This document shows positions 54,165 to 63,680 of a stretch of DNA of 64,000 nucleotides, in pieces. The stretch comes from Flavobacterium jejuense. GTDB taxonomy: Bacteria; Bacteroidota; Bacteroidia; Flavobacteriales; Flavobacteriaceae. The notes beneath the pieces were generated by a model that saw only the letters and a program-made list of their open reading frames with translations, was not told the origin of the DNA and made no database searches. Location of the stretch: the NCBI RefSeq assembly GCF_006491595.2, contig NZ_VEVQ02000008.1, positions 160,816-224,815 of the forward strand, in the 5' to 3' direction. Within the stretch, counting starts at the first letter, position 1. Every line of letters starts with the position of its first letter. The position numbers and the translations under genes were made by a program.

Positions 54165-57110
54165 ATGAAAACATTACAAAAAAAGCTATTATTTTTCATG
54201 CTGGTAGTACTGCCGTTTGGTGTGTTTGCGCAAAATATTTTAAAAGGTAGAGTGTTAGACAGTGCAACACAAATGCCTTTGCCAAGTGTGAATATATCAG
54301 TAGTAAATAATAAGACAGGAACATCAACAGATTTTGATGGAAATTTTACGCTTTCAAATTTATCAGTAGGAGATGAAATTGTATTTTCTTACGTAGGATT
54401 TGTAAAGAAGACTTTTACATATAATAACCAAAAAGAAATTACAATATTACTAGTTGAGGATGCAAATCAATTAGAAGGTGTAGTGGTAATAGGTTATGGT
54501 ACGGTTAAGAAAAAAGATGCAACTGGTGCAGTAACTAAAATTGATGCTAAAGATTTTAATAAAGGTGCTGTTGTTACAGCTGAAAATTTATTGAATGGTA
54601 GAGTAGCTGGACTTACTGTTAACACGAGTGGTGCTCCAGGATCTGGTTCAGAAATTAGAATTAGAGGAGGCTCATCTCTTTTTGCTTCAAATGATCCTTT
54701 AATTGTGATTGATGGATTGCCTATTGAGAATAGCGCGAATACAGGATCAACTTCTATTTTAGCTGCTTTAAACCCTAGTGATATTGAGTCTTTTACAGTT
54801 TTAAAAGACGCCTCAGCGACAGCCATATATGGTTCAAGAGCATCTAATGGAGTGATAATTATAACTACGAAAAAAGGAGGAAAAACCTTAAGTGTAGATT
54901 ATAATTTTCAATATGGCTCTGGAAAACTAGTTAAAAAAGTAGACGTTTTTTCTGCTAATGAATTTAGAAAAGTTGTTGCTGAAAAATTACCAGGTAGTAT
55001 TTCTCAGTTAGGAACGGCTAACACCGATTGGCAAGATGCAATTTATAGAAAAACAGATTTAGTTGATAATAATGTTTCCATAAGAGGAAATTTATTTAAT
55101 TCTATTCCATCAAGATTGTCTTTAGGAAATACATATCAAGAAGGATTGAGATTAACTAATAAGTTTAATAGAAATACGATAGGAGTATCTTTAAATCCTA
55201 GTTTTTTAGATAATCATTTGAAAATTAGAGCTTCTGCTAATTACGCAAACGAAAGAAATAGATTTGCAGAAGGTGTAGAAGGAGCAGCACTTCGTTTTGA
55301 TCCTACTCAACCTGTATATGATGAGAATTCTTATTATGGAGGTTTTTTTGAATATTGGAATCAAAATTCTGACCCAACTTTAGCAGAATTAACTCCAAAT
55401 GTTGTAAGAAATCCAGTTTCTCAGTTATTGCAAACAAATGATAATGGAATTAATAATAGATTGTTTGGTAATTTTGAAATTGATTATAAGTTTCATTTTC
55501 TTCCAGAACTTAGAGGAGTTGTAAATTTAGGTTTTGATGAGTCAAAAGGAGAGAGAACAAAATCGGTTACTAGATTTACTGGATCTTCTCCAAGTAACAA
55601 TAATAAGCCATATGGAACTAATGAATATTCAGAAGCTTTAAGAAAGAATAGATCATTTGATGGTTATTTTAATTATAAAAAATTATTTAATAGATTTGAG
55701 GTTGATGCGACTATGGGATATTCTTATCAAAAATTTGAAGGATATAGTTTTAGTACAGGAAATATATTTCAACCAAATTATTCTACTGCAATTGCAGATG
55801 TAGATACCTATGCGGATATTGTTTTAATAGGTCTTTTCGCGAGAACTAATTTTACATATGATGACAAATACATTTTAACTTTATCTTATAGAAGAGATGG
55901 CTCTTCTCGTTTTTCTGAAGAAAATAGATGGGGTAATTTTCCAGCTGCATCATTTGCTTGGAAATTAAAAGAAGAGTTTTTTGAAGACTCAACTCTAATT
56001 TCTGACCTTAAATTGAGATTAGGTTATGGTATTACTGGTCAACAAGAGATTGGAGATCGTCTTTCTTATTTGCAACAGTATGTTACTGGTAGTAATCAAT
56101 CGCAATATATTTTTGGCACAACTGCTACACCAATTGCTGTTTCTACGGCTTATAATTCTAATTTAAAGTGGGAGGAAACAACAACTTATAATGTTGGATT
56201 TGATTATGGTTTGTTAGATGATAAGATAACAGGAACTATAGATGCTTTTTATAAAAAATCTGAAGATTTATTGGTGCGTTCAGCTTTGCCAGATGGAGGT
56301 AACTTCTCTAATAGAGGTATTCAAAATATTGGAGATTTAACCGTTAAAGGTATAGAGTTTGCAATCGATGCTAAGTTAGTTGAGAAGGATAATTTGAAAT
56401 GGAATGTAAATTTCAATGCTACTAAGTTTGAGAGAAGAATTGATAAATTAGCATTGAATGCAGATATTTTAATTGGAGGTGTAGGATCTGGAACTGGAGG
56501 TACTGCTCAAATATATAGAGAAGGATTTACACCTTATTCATTTTATGTTTATAAACAATTATATGATTCAAACAATCAACCTATAGAAGGAGCTTATGCT
56601 GACTTAAATGGTGATGGAATTGTTAACGGAGATGATAGATATATTTATAAAAATGCTGATCCAGATGTGACTTTTGGATTTGCTTCGTATCTAAATTATA
56701 AGAATATTGATTTTTCATTCAATTTTAGAGCAAGTATAGGAAATAGGATTTATAATGCTGTGAATGCTGGAAGAGCGCAGTATGATTTGTTAAATCAAGC
56801 TTCAGGTGTATTAGGAAATATTCCATCATCTGTTCAAGAAACAAGTTTTAACACAACATCTGATGTTATATTATCTGATTTGTATGTTGAGAATGCTTCC
56901 TTTTTAAGATTAGATAATATTACTCTAGGATACACTTTCCCTAAGTGGTTAGAAGGAAAAGCTTCATTAAGACTTTATACAGGTATTCAAAATGCTTTTG
57001 TTATAACTAAATATTCTGGATTAGATCCTGAAATCACAAATAACGGTATAGATAATACTATATATCCTAGACAAAGATCTTTATTATTTGGTGGAAATAT
57101 TAAATTTTAA
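54165..57110 (+). CDS. susC: SusC-like TonB-linked outer-membrane transporter
   Basis: The 981-residue protein has a signal peptide (LFFMLVVLPFGVFAQ) and a carboxypeptidase-regulatory N-terminal domain (LKGRVLDSATQMPLPSVNIS ... TSTDFDGNF). The TonB box region with GVVVIGYGTVKKKDATGAV, a plug (GAVVTAENLLNGRVAGLTV, GLPIENSANT, KDASATAIYGSRASNGVII) and a long beta-barrel follow, ending NIKF. Length and order are those of SusC proteins, which import oligosaccharides with a SusD lid. It is followed by susD after six bases and starts the plus-strand starch operon. Confidence 0.96.
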   Translation: MKTLQKKLLFFMLVVLPFGVFAQNILKGRVLDSATQMPLPSVNISVVNNKTGTSTDFDGNFTLSNLSVGDEIVFSYVGFVKKTFTYNNQKEITILLVEDANQLEGVVVIGYGTVKKKDATGAVTKIDAKDFNKGAVVTAENLLNGRVAGLTVNTSGAPGSGSEIRIRGGSSLFASNDPLIVIDGLPIENSANTGSTSILAALNPSDIESFTVLKDASATAIYGSRASNGVIIITTKKGGKTLSVDYNFQYGSGKLVKKVDVFSANEFRKVVAEKLPGSISQLGTANTDWQDAIYRKTDLVDNNVSIRGNLFNSIPSRLSLGNTYQEGLRLTNKFNRNTIGVSLNPSFLDNHLKIRASANYANERNRFAEGVEGAALRFDPTQPVYDENSYYGGFFEYWNQNSDPTLAELTPNVVRNPVSQLLQTNDNGINNRLFGNFEIDYKFHFLPELRGVVNLGFDESKGERTKSVTRFTGSSPSNNNKPYGTNEYSEALRKNRSFDGYFNYKKLFNRFEVDATMGYSYQKFEGYSFSTGNIFQPNYSTAIADVDTYADIVLIGLFARTNFTYDDKYILTLSYRRDGSSRFSEENRWGNFPAASFAWKLKEEFFEDSTLISDLKLRLGYGITGQQEIGDRLSYLQQYVTGSNQSQYIFGTTATPIAVSTAYNSNLKWEETTTYNVGFDYGLLDDKITGTIDAFYKKSEDLLVRSALPDGGNFSNRGIQNIGDLTVKGIEFAIDAKLVEKDNLKWNVNFNATKFERRIDKLALNADILIGGVGSGTGGTAQIYREGFTPYSFYVYKQLYDSNNQPIEGAYADLNGDGIVNGDDRYIYKNADPDVTFGFASYLNYKNIDFSFNFRASIGNRIYNAVNAGRAQYDLLNQASGVLGNIPSSVQETSFNTTSDVILSDLYVENASFLRLDNITLGYTFPKWLEGKASLRLYTGIQNAFVITKYSGLDPEITNNGIDNTIYPRQRSLLFGGNIKF

Positions 57111-57116
57111 AAAATA

Positions 57117-58718
57117 ATGATTATGAAAAATTTTAAGTTTAACTTTTTAGCGTTCATTGGATTACTTTCAATGTTCATCTCTTGTACAGATGACTTGAAT
57201 GTGTCTCCAGAGGATGATGATGTTTTTACTGCTGATAACTTTTATTCACAACCAGGTGCTTACAAACAAGCTCTAGCAGGAGTTTATGGGAATTTATCAT
57301 TAACAGGTACAGGAGGAGCGGAATCATCTTTTCTTGAAGGAGTGGATGCAGGTACAAGTCAATATGGAAGATGTTTGTGGTATTTACAAGATCTAACTAC
57401 TGATCAAGTTATCTGGAGTTATGAAAACGACCCTGGTACTAGAGAATTGCAACGTAATATTTGGTCTGCTGAAAATCCAATTCTTTTGGGGATGTTTAGT
57501 AGAACTATGGTTGAGGTAGCTTTGGTAAATGAGTTTTTAAGACAATCAACTTCTGAGAAGCTTAGCGCAAGAGGTATAACTGATGCAAGTCAGTTAGCAG
57601 ATATAAGTTTATATAGAAGTGAAGCTAGAGTATTAAGAGCTTTGGCTTATTACAACTTAATGGACTTATTTGGAAAAGCACCATTTATTACAGAAAATGA
57701 TCCAATTAATTTTCAAGGACCAGAATATAATAGACAACAATTGTTCGATTATGTTGAATCTGAGATTAATGCTGTTTTTCCTAGTTTGAAAGCTCCTAGG
57801 GCAAATGAATATGGTCGATTAGATCAAGGGGTTGCTAATATGATTTTAGCAAAATTATACTTAAACGCAGAAGTATTCATAGGTCAAAATAGATATGCTG
57901 ATTGTGTTACAAAATGCAATGAAGTAATTGCTGGTGGATATACTTTAAATCCAAATTATTTAAATAATTTTAAAAAGGATAATGATGGCTCTTCTGAATT
58001 AATTTTTACTCTTCAAGCTGATGCTGTTACTACTCAAAATTATGGACCTACAACTGTTTTTTGTAATGGACAAGTTGGTTCACTAGAAGAAAACGGAAGT
58101 TCGTTCGGTGTTGGTGGATGGGGAGGAGCTATAAGGCTAAGAAAACAATTTTCACTTTTATTTGATGGTCCTGCTTTTAATAATGATGCAAGAAATACGA
58201 TTATTTCAGCAAATAGAAATATAGAAATTACAAATATAGCAGATAGAAATCAAGGCTATGTTTTTGGAAAATACTCAAATATTTCGTCAACAGGTGTTGT
58301 AGGGTCAAATTCTACTTTTGTAGATACAGATTTTCCTTTATTCCGTTTAGCGGACGTATATTTAATGTATGCTGAATGTGCAGTTAGAGGAGCATCTAAC
58401 GCTACAATGTCTCAAGCCTTAACTTACGTAAACATGTTGAGAGAAAGAGCAAATAATAGCTCAACTGTTGCAAACATAGTAATGGGAGATCTAGATTTGG
58501 ATTTTCTTATTGATGAAAGAGCAAGAGAATTATATATGGAATCGCATAGAAGACAAGATTTAATCCGTTTTGGGAAATTTACAGGAGGAAGCTATAATTG
58601 GGCTTGGAAAGGAAATGGATCAAATGGTATTGCTTTATCGAATAATTTAAGAGTTTTTCCTCTTCCAACAGCTTCATTAGCATCTAATCCTAATTTAACT
58701 CAGAATACTGGATACTAG
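57117..58718 (+). CDS. susD: SusD-like outer-membrane glycan-binding lipoprotein
   Basis: The 533-residue lipoprotein has a signal peptide with Cys near residue 24 (FISC), a TPR-rich N-terminal half (YKQALAGVYGNLSL, YRSEARVLRALAYYNLMDLFGKAPF) and the variable starch-binding C-terminal half with DERARELYMESHRRQDLIRFGKF. SusD caps the SusC channel and selects oligosaccharides. A second ATG two codons in (MKNFKF) is the better start. It immediately follows susC and precedes a SusE-like gene. Confidence 0.95.
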   Translation: MIMKNFKFNFLAFIGLLSMFISCTDDLNVSPEDDDVFTADNFYSQPGAYKQALAGVYGNLSLTGTGGAESSFLEGVDAGTSQYGRCLWYLQDLTTDQVIWSYENDPGTRELQRNIWSAENPILLGMFSRTMVEVALVNEFLRQSTSEKLSARGITDASQLADISLYRSEARVLRALAYYNLMDLFGKAPFITENDPINFQGPEYNRQQLFDYVESEINAVFPSLKAPRANEYGRLDQGVANMILAKLYLNAEVFIGQNRYADCVTKCNEVIAGGYTLNPNYLNNFKKDNDGSSELIFTLQADAVTTQNYGPTTVFCNGQVGSLEENGSSFGVGGWGGAIRLRKQFSLLFDGPAFNNDARNTIISANRNIEITNIADRNQGYVFGKYSNISSTGVVGSNSTFVDTDFPLFRLADVYLMYAECAVRGASNATMSQALTYVNMLRERANNSSTVANIVMGDLDLDFLIDERARELYMESHRRQDLIRFGKFTGGSYNWAWKGNGSNGIALSNNLRVFPLPTASLASNPNLTQNTGY

Positions 58719-58747
58719 TACACTATTAATTATAAATTTAAAAAAAA

Positions 58748-59869
58748 ATGAAAAATATATATAAATCATTATTTGCCTTGGGACTAATTTTTAGTTTAAA
58801 TTCTTGTGAAGATGAGCAAGATCTTATGTTTTTACAACCTGAAGCAACTTTCGAAATATTATCACCAGTTTCTGGTGAAAGTTCGGTTTTAAACCCGGAT
58901 ACGCCATTAAATCCTGGAGTTTCATTGACTTGGTCAAAAGCTGACTTTGGAACACCAACAGAAATAACATATTCAGTTGAAGTTGATAAAAGTGGTGATA
59001 ATTTCGATACACCTACTGTAATTACTTCTACAACAAATAACTATGTAACAATAACATCAGATGTTTTAAATTCAGCATCAGTTGGAGTAGGTTTAGTTCC
59101 TTTCTCTGAGGGTGGATTAGAAATCAGAATTAAAGCTACAGTTGGAACTACCGCATCTAATGAATCTTTTTCAGATGTTATTACTTATTTAGTTACACCT
59201 TATTCTACAGATCTACCTAAAATATATGTTGTTGGGAATTTTTTATCATCTAGTGGTTATGGAAACGATTGGACAGCAGCTGATGCAGTTCCAATTGCAG
59301 CTTCTGCATTCGGTAAAACTGATTTTGAAGGATATGTATATATGAATGGAACTTCTAATGAATTTAAATTTTTACCAACAAATATAAGTTTTGATGGTGA
59401 TTATGGTGATGATGGTTCTTTTTCAGGTGTATTAGTTCAAACAGGCGAGTCAAATTGTCAATTGAATGGAGCTGGTTACTATAATGTAAAAGCTAATACA
59501 GGAGAAGTTTCAGCGGACAATCCAAATGGGTTGACTTATTCAACTACTTTGACTAATTGGGCAATTACAGGTTCAGCAACTCCTTTGTCTTGGCCTTCAG
59601 GTCCCGAAGGAACAGACGGTCAAGATCATGATATGACTTATAATCAAACTACAAAAAAGTGGGAAATAACGATTAATTTAACAGGAGGTAATGAGATTAA
59701 GTTTAGGGCTAATAATGCATGGGCATTAAATTTTGGTGACGACGATACATCTGATAATCTATTAAATGCTGGTGGTGGTAATATTGCGGTTAATGCTAGC
59801 GGGACTTATTTTGTGGAGTTGGATTTTTCAAATCCCAGAGAATATTCTTATACACTTACTTTACAATAA
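58748..59869 (+). CDS. susE: SusE/SusF-like surface starch-binding lipoprotein
   Basis: The 373-residue lipoprotein has a lipobox ending LNSC (Cys near 20). A SusE N-terminal Ig-like domain (about 25-150) is followed by two carbohydrate-binding modules, one beginning KIYVVGNFLSSSGYGNDWTAA and the other within NYLTYSTTLTNWAITG-type sequence, ending SGTYFVELDFSNPREYSYTL. Trp-rich strands such as DWTAAD and NAWALNFGDDD fit starch-binding sites. SusE and SusF hold starch at the cell surface. It is 29 bases after susD, with a terminator following. Confidence 0.9.
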   Translation: MKNIYKSLFALGLIFSLNSCEDEQDLMFLQPEATFEILSPVSGESSVLNPDTPLNPGVSLTWSKADFGTPTEITYSVEVDKSGDNFDTPTVITSTTNNYVTITSDVLNSASVGVGLVPFSEGGLEIRIKATVGTTASNESFSDVITYLVTPYSTDLPKIYVVGNFLSSSGYGNDWTAADAVPIAASAFGKTDFEGYVYMNGTSNEFKFLPTNISFDGDYGDDGSFSGVLVQTGESNCQLNGAGYYNVKANTGEVSADNPNGLTYSTTLTNWAITGSATPLSWPSGPEGTDGQDHDMTYNQTTKKWEITINLTGGNEIKFRANNAWALNFGDDDTSDNLLNAGGGNIAVNASGTYFVELDFSNPREYSYTLTLQ

Positions 59870-59882
59870 AATTTTAATTAAA

Positions 59883-59907
59883 AAGGCTACTTAGGTAGCC
59901 TTTTTTA
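59883..59907 (+). terminator. Terminator after susE
   Basis: AAGGCTAC / GTAGCCTT, 8-bp stem with a TTAG loop and a T run. It sits between susE and the GH13 gene, whose ATG follows 12 bases later, so the amylase may be transcribed by readthrough or from an undetected promoter. Confidence 0.85.
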
Positions 59908-59919
59908 AACATATAAATA

Positions 59920-62787
59920 ATGAAGAAAATTACTTTTCTATTTGTTTTATTTCTTACACAAGTTTTTTCGCAACAACAAAGCGTTACCTATTCCGTTACT
60001 CCTACTTCTTTTGAAGAAAATCAAAGCATCACCATTACCATAAATGGAAGTTCTGTTAACGAAGCTACATGGGGAATTGCCGGTAATGCATTGTATTTAT
60101 GGGCTTGGTCGTTTGATAGTAATGATACTAATATTCAAGATTGTCCTACAAATGGTTCATGGACCAATTCAAGTGAAACGAATCGTTTGACATATAATTC
60201 AGGAAATGATACGTACAGTATTTCCTTTGTACCTAACACTTTCTATTCAAGAACTGGAATAGGAAGAATTGGTTTCTTGGTAAAGGCTAAAGATGGAACA
60301 GGGGATAAGAAATCTCAAGATATTTTAGTTGAGGTAGGTGTTTTTTCTTCTACTTTGACTGCACCAGGACTTAATTCAACTACAATTCTAAATTCAGGAG
60401 GGAGTTTATTAGTGACTGCTACTAATAATAACGGAAATGCTGACTATAATTTGAAAGCGAATGGTGTTTCTATTAATACTATGAATGCTGTTACTAGTTA
60501 TTCTTTTAATCATACAGGAATTACAAGTAATCAGAATTATGAATTAGATATTACGCAAGGTACAGTGACGCAAACAAAAACTTTTTCGGTAGTAATTAAT
60601 CCTGGAACGGTTAGTGAAATTTTGCCTAATGGATTAGAAGATGGTATTAATTATAATGGTTCTGATAATACCAAAGCGACTTTAGTTTTAGAAGCTCCAG
60701 GGAAAGATTTTGTTTATGTAGCAGGTTCATTTAACAATTGGCAACCTTCTGCAACTTATGCCATGAAGAAAGACCCAATTTCTGGAAAATTTTGGTTGGA
60801 GTTAACAGGTTTAACTGCAACACAAACAGAATCCTATCAATATTGGGTAGTGGATGAAACGCCAATAGCTAATTCTCCAGCTATAGTAAAAGTGGCAGAT
60901 CCTTGCTCTACTGTAGTATTGTCTCCATTTGATGATCCTTATATTCCAGCAGCTTCATATCCTAATTTACCGATATATCCAGCCGGACAAGAAAGAGAAG
61001 TTACGGTTTTGAAAACAGGACAGACTCCTTACAATTGGCAGGTGACCAATTTTATAAAACCGAATAAAGACAACTTAGTTGTATATGAACTATTAGTGCG
61101 TGATTTTGATGCTAATAGAAATTATCAAGATGTGATAAACAAAATTTCATATCTTAAAGATTTAGGGATTAATGCGATTGAATTAATGCCAGTTATGGAA
61201 TATGAAGGCAATGAAAGCTGGGGTTACAACACTTCTTTTCATATGGCTTTAGATAAATTCTATGGAACAGAAGATAAATTTAAAGAGCTAGTGGACATTT
61301 GTCACCAAAATGGAATTGCTGTGATTTTAGATATTGCTTTTAATCATGCTTTCGGAAGAAATCCTATGGTTAGAATGTGGATGAATGATCCTGATGGAGA
61401 CGGTTGGGGTAGCCCAAGTACTGAAAATCCGTATTTCAATACTGTGGCAAGACATACTTATAGTGTTGGAGAAGATTTTAATCATGCTTCAAATTACACT
61501 AGAGCTTATGTAAAAAGAACGTTGAAACATTGGATATCCGATTTTAAAATTGATGGTTTCCGTTGGGATCTAACCAAAGGATTTACGCAAAATTGTAATT
61601 CAAGTGATCAAGGTTGTACCAATGATTATCAACAAGATAGGGTGGATGTTTTAAAAGAATATGTGGATTATTCTTGGAGCTTAGATCCTAATCATTATGC
61701 GATTTTTGAACATTTAGGTTCGGATTCGGAAGAACAACAATGGGCGAATTATAAAATTGCTGAAGGTAAAGGAATTATGATGTGGGGCGAATTGCATGAA
61801 GCTTATAAACAATTAGCCATGGGGTATTCTACAAATGCTGATATTTCTAGAATGGGACATGTGAGTAGAGGTTTTACAGGTAAGAGGCTAATAGGCTATC
61901 CAGAAAGTCATGATAAAGATCGATTAATGTATGAAGCGGTTACATATGGTAATAGTGCTGGAGCTAATCCAGTAAATGGGAATTTAACTAATGCATTGAA
62001 TAGAGTAGGAGCAATAGGTGCAACAAGTATTTTGGTTCCAGGACCAAAAATGATTTGGCATTTTCAAGAACTAGGAATGGACGACTCCATTTATACGTGT
62101 AACAACGGTAGTGTTAATACAGAAGCTGATGCAATTGCGGGTGACTGTAAATTAGATACAAAACCACAACCTCAATGGGCTGAAAACTGGTTAAGTGATC
62201 CAATAAGAGGCCTTATTTATCAAAAATATGCTCGTTTAATTAATTTAAAAACTACGGAAGCTGTTTTTAATGGAGATTATACAATTAGTCCAGACGGAAA
62301 TAACATAAAGCAAAGAATTTATGTTTACGATAATAGTTTACCTACAACTCAATTGAAAAACGTAGTTATTTTAGCTAATTTTTCTGTAGCTGATTTAAGT
62401 ATAATTCCTGATTTTCCATATACAGGAGCATGGTATGATTTAATGGACGACACTCCTTATAATGTAACTAATACGGCTACACCAATCACTATTCCTTCAG
62501 GTCAATTTAGAATATTTGGAAACCAACCGAGTGCGTTGAGTGTTACTACATTTGAAAATGATGAAAAAGTAGTAGTCTATCCAAATCCTGCTGAAAATAG
62601 TTTGTTTATTTCTTTAGATTCAAAAAAAATAGAGATTTATACTATTACTGGTCAACTTGTTAAAAGTTTTGCAGCAGTAGTCGCTAATCAGAGTTTAAAT
62701 ATAGATGAAATTCAAAAGGGAATTTATTTTATTAAAATTACTAATGCAGACAACAAAACGGTTAAGAGAAAATTTGTTAAAGAATAA
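59920..62787 (+). CDS. Secreted GH13 alpha-amylase with E-set/CBM domains and T9SS type A sorting domain
   Basis: The 955-residue enzyme has a signal peptide (LFVLFLTQVFSQ). Beta-sandwich modules are seen at about 20-230 and a CBM48-like E-set at about 255-310 (FVYVAGSFNNWQPS). The GH13 barrel runs from about 370 to 790, with AFNHAFGRNP, nucleophile Asp in FRWDLTKGF, acid Glu in AIFEHLGSD and third Asp in YPESHDKDRL. A short all-beta domain follows, and the C-terminal 80 residues are a type A T9SS sorting domain (VVYPNPAENSLFI, YTITGQLV, KGIYFIKI). Export by T9SS to the cell surface is expected. It resembles glycogen-branching/isoamylase-like and alpha-amylase forms; the exact bond is not certain. 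Confidence 0.93.
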   Translation: MKKITFLFVLFLTQVFSQQQSVTYSVTPTSFEENQSITITINGSSVNEATWGIAGNALYLWAWSFDSNDTNIQDCPTNGSWTNSSETNRLTYNSGNDTYSISFVPNTFYSRTGIGRIGFLVKAKDGTGDKKSQDILVEVGVFSSTLTAPGLNSTTILNSGGSLLVTATNNNGNADYNLKANGVSINTMNAVTSYSFNHTGITSNQNYELDITQGTVTQTKTFSVVINPGTVSEILPNGLEDGINYNGSDNTKATLVLEAPGKDFVYVAGSFNNWQPSATYAMKKDPISGKFWLELTGLTATQTESYQYWVVDETPIANSPAIVKVADPCSTVVLSPFDDPYIPAASYPNLPIYPAGQEREVTVLKTGQTPYNWQVTNFIKPNKDNLVVYELLVRDFDANRNYQDVINKISYLKDLGINAIELMPVMEYEGNESWGYNTSFHMALDKFYGTEDKFKELVDICHQNGIAVILDIAFNHAFGRNPMVRMWMNDPDGDGWGSPSTENPYFNTVARHTYSVGEDFNHASNYTRAYVKRTLKHWISDFKIDGFRWDLTKGFTQNCNSSDQGCTNDYQQDRVDVLKEYVDYSWSLDPNHYAIFEHLGSDSEEQQWANYKIAEGKGIMMWGELHEAYKQLAMGYSTNADISRMGHVSRGFTGKRLIGYPESHDKDRLMYEAVTYGNSAGANPVNGNLTNALNRVGAIGATSILVPGPKMIWHFQELGMDDSIYTCNNGSVNTEADAIAGDCKLDTKPQPQWAENWLSDPIRGLIYQKYARLINLKTTEAVFNGDYTISPDGNNIKQRIYVYDNSLPTTQLKNVVILANFSVADLSIIPDFPYTGAWYDLMDDTPYNVTNTATPITIPSGQFRIFGNQPSALSVTTFENDEKVVVYPNPAENSLFISLDSKKIEIYTITGQLVKSFAAVVANQSLNIDEIQKGIYFIKITNADNKTVKRKFVKE

Positions 62788-62808
62788 TTTGATTTAGATT
62801 AGTTTTCT

Positions 62809-62847
62809 AAAAAAGCATCTTTTTGAAAAAAAAGGTGCTTTTTTTAT
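62809..62847 (+). terminator. Terminator after the T9SS amylase
   Basis: A long stem AAAAAAGCATCTTTTT / AAAAAGGTGCTTTTTT (one T-G pair) with a short A-rich loop, then T-rich sequence. Confidence 0.8.
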
Positions 62848-62878
62848 ACTATAAAATTAAATTTTAAGTTAGTAATAT

Positions 62879-63328
62879 ATGATGAAATTAAGTTTATATA
62901 TAGTTTTGTTTTTCTTGCTAATAGGATGTAAGTCAAGTGATGTTTCAACGCAATATAGAGATGATTTTAAAAGTGTCTCTGCTAAAGAAAAAACAATCTT
63001 TTTAAAAGAGAATAAGGCAACAGCTGAAAATAAGAGTGTTTTGTTGTTAACCCAAGGTTTTAAAGGTGAAAAAATAACAGTTAAACAAGGAGATAAATCG
63101 GTTTACTCTAGTTACCCAATTACTAACTTAAACACTAAATTAGCCGATTATTTTAGTTTTTCTAATGAAAATGAGTTGCTTATTTATGACCAATTTACTA
63201 AAAAGCAACTAATAATCCCTTCTGATAAAGCCAAAAAATACAAATTTATTTATCTAATGAAGGAGTATAAAGACGATACTGCCGATTTTTCAATCACGTA
63301 TAGTAATACGTTACGACCTTTGAAGTAG
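62879..63328 (+). CDS. Small lipoprotein of unknown function
   Basis: The 149-residue product has a signal peptide and a lipobox ending IGCKSS (Cys near 17). The mature part is Lys/Ser/Thr-rich with beta-strand pattern (SVLLLTQGFKGEKITVKQGDKSVYSSYPIT, in two pieces, then FIYLMKEYKDD and FSITYSNTLRPLK). No domain is recognised. A second ATG one codon in is an alternative start. It stands apart from the starch locus by a terminator and has no clear partner. Confidence 0.7.
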   Translation: MMKLSLYIVLFFLLIGCKSSDVSTQYRDDFKSVSAKEKTIFLKENKATAENKSVLLLTQGFKGEKITVKQGDKSVYSSYPITNLNTKLADYFSFSNENELLIYDQFTKKQLIIPSDKAKKYKFIYLMKEYKDDTADFSITYSNTLRPLK

Positions 63329-63376
63329 TAATGTTTAGCAGAATGAATAGTTCAACTTTTTTAATTTTTTTTTAAG

Positions 63377-63470
63377 TTGTGACAATTAAAGTTGTGACAA
63401 ATTATTTTGTCACAATTATTTTGTCACATAATTTTGTGACAATTTTTTTTCTAAAAATATTTTGTCACAA
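63377..63470. repeat. Six-copy array of the 9-mer TTGTGACAA / TTGTCACAA
   Basis: Six copies lie within 94 bases, three as TTGTGACAA and three as its reverse complement (one with a final T), with centres about 15, 15, 14, 13 and 28 bases apart. The first five are almost regularly spaced. The cluster is directly downstream of the small lipoprotein gene and contains no open frame. It could be an array of protein-binding sites or a product of local duplication. Confidence 0.7.
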
Positions 63471-63584
63471 GTTTAAAACGTTTACCTTGGTTTTTCTTTT
63501 AAGCAATTTAATTGTTTTTGAGGAACTTAAAAGTCATTACATAAGGGGAGGTTTTTATTAATAAAGAAATTTTTGCTTCCCTAG

Positions 63585-63680
63585 TTAATGATTTTGTATT
63601 ATAAGTCTTAGATATTTGTTTTGATTTAGGGTGATGGCCAAGGCTTTCAAATCCACGCTATCAGGATTGAATTGTCTAAA
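63585..63680 (-). pseudogene. Possible scrap of an OmpA-like domain
   Basis: Thirty-one codons between stops read FNPDSVDLKALAITLNQNKY followed by LRLIIQNH. The spacing of the hydrophobic residues resembles the start of OmpA-like peptidoglycan-binding domains (beta-strand, long helix, strand, then a His). There is no start codon and nothing on either side continues it. This is a weak, pattern-based call. Confidence 0.25.
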
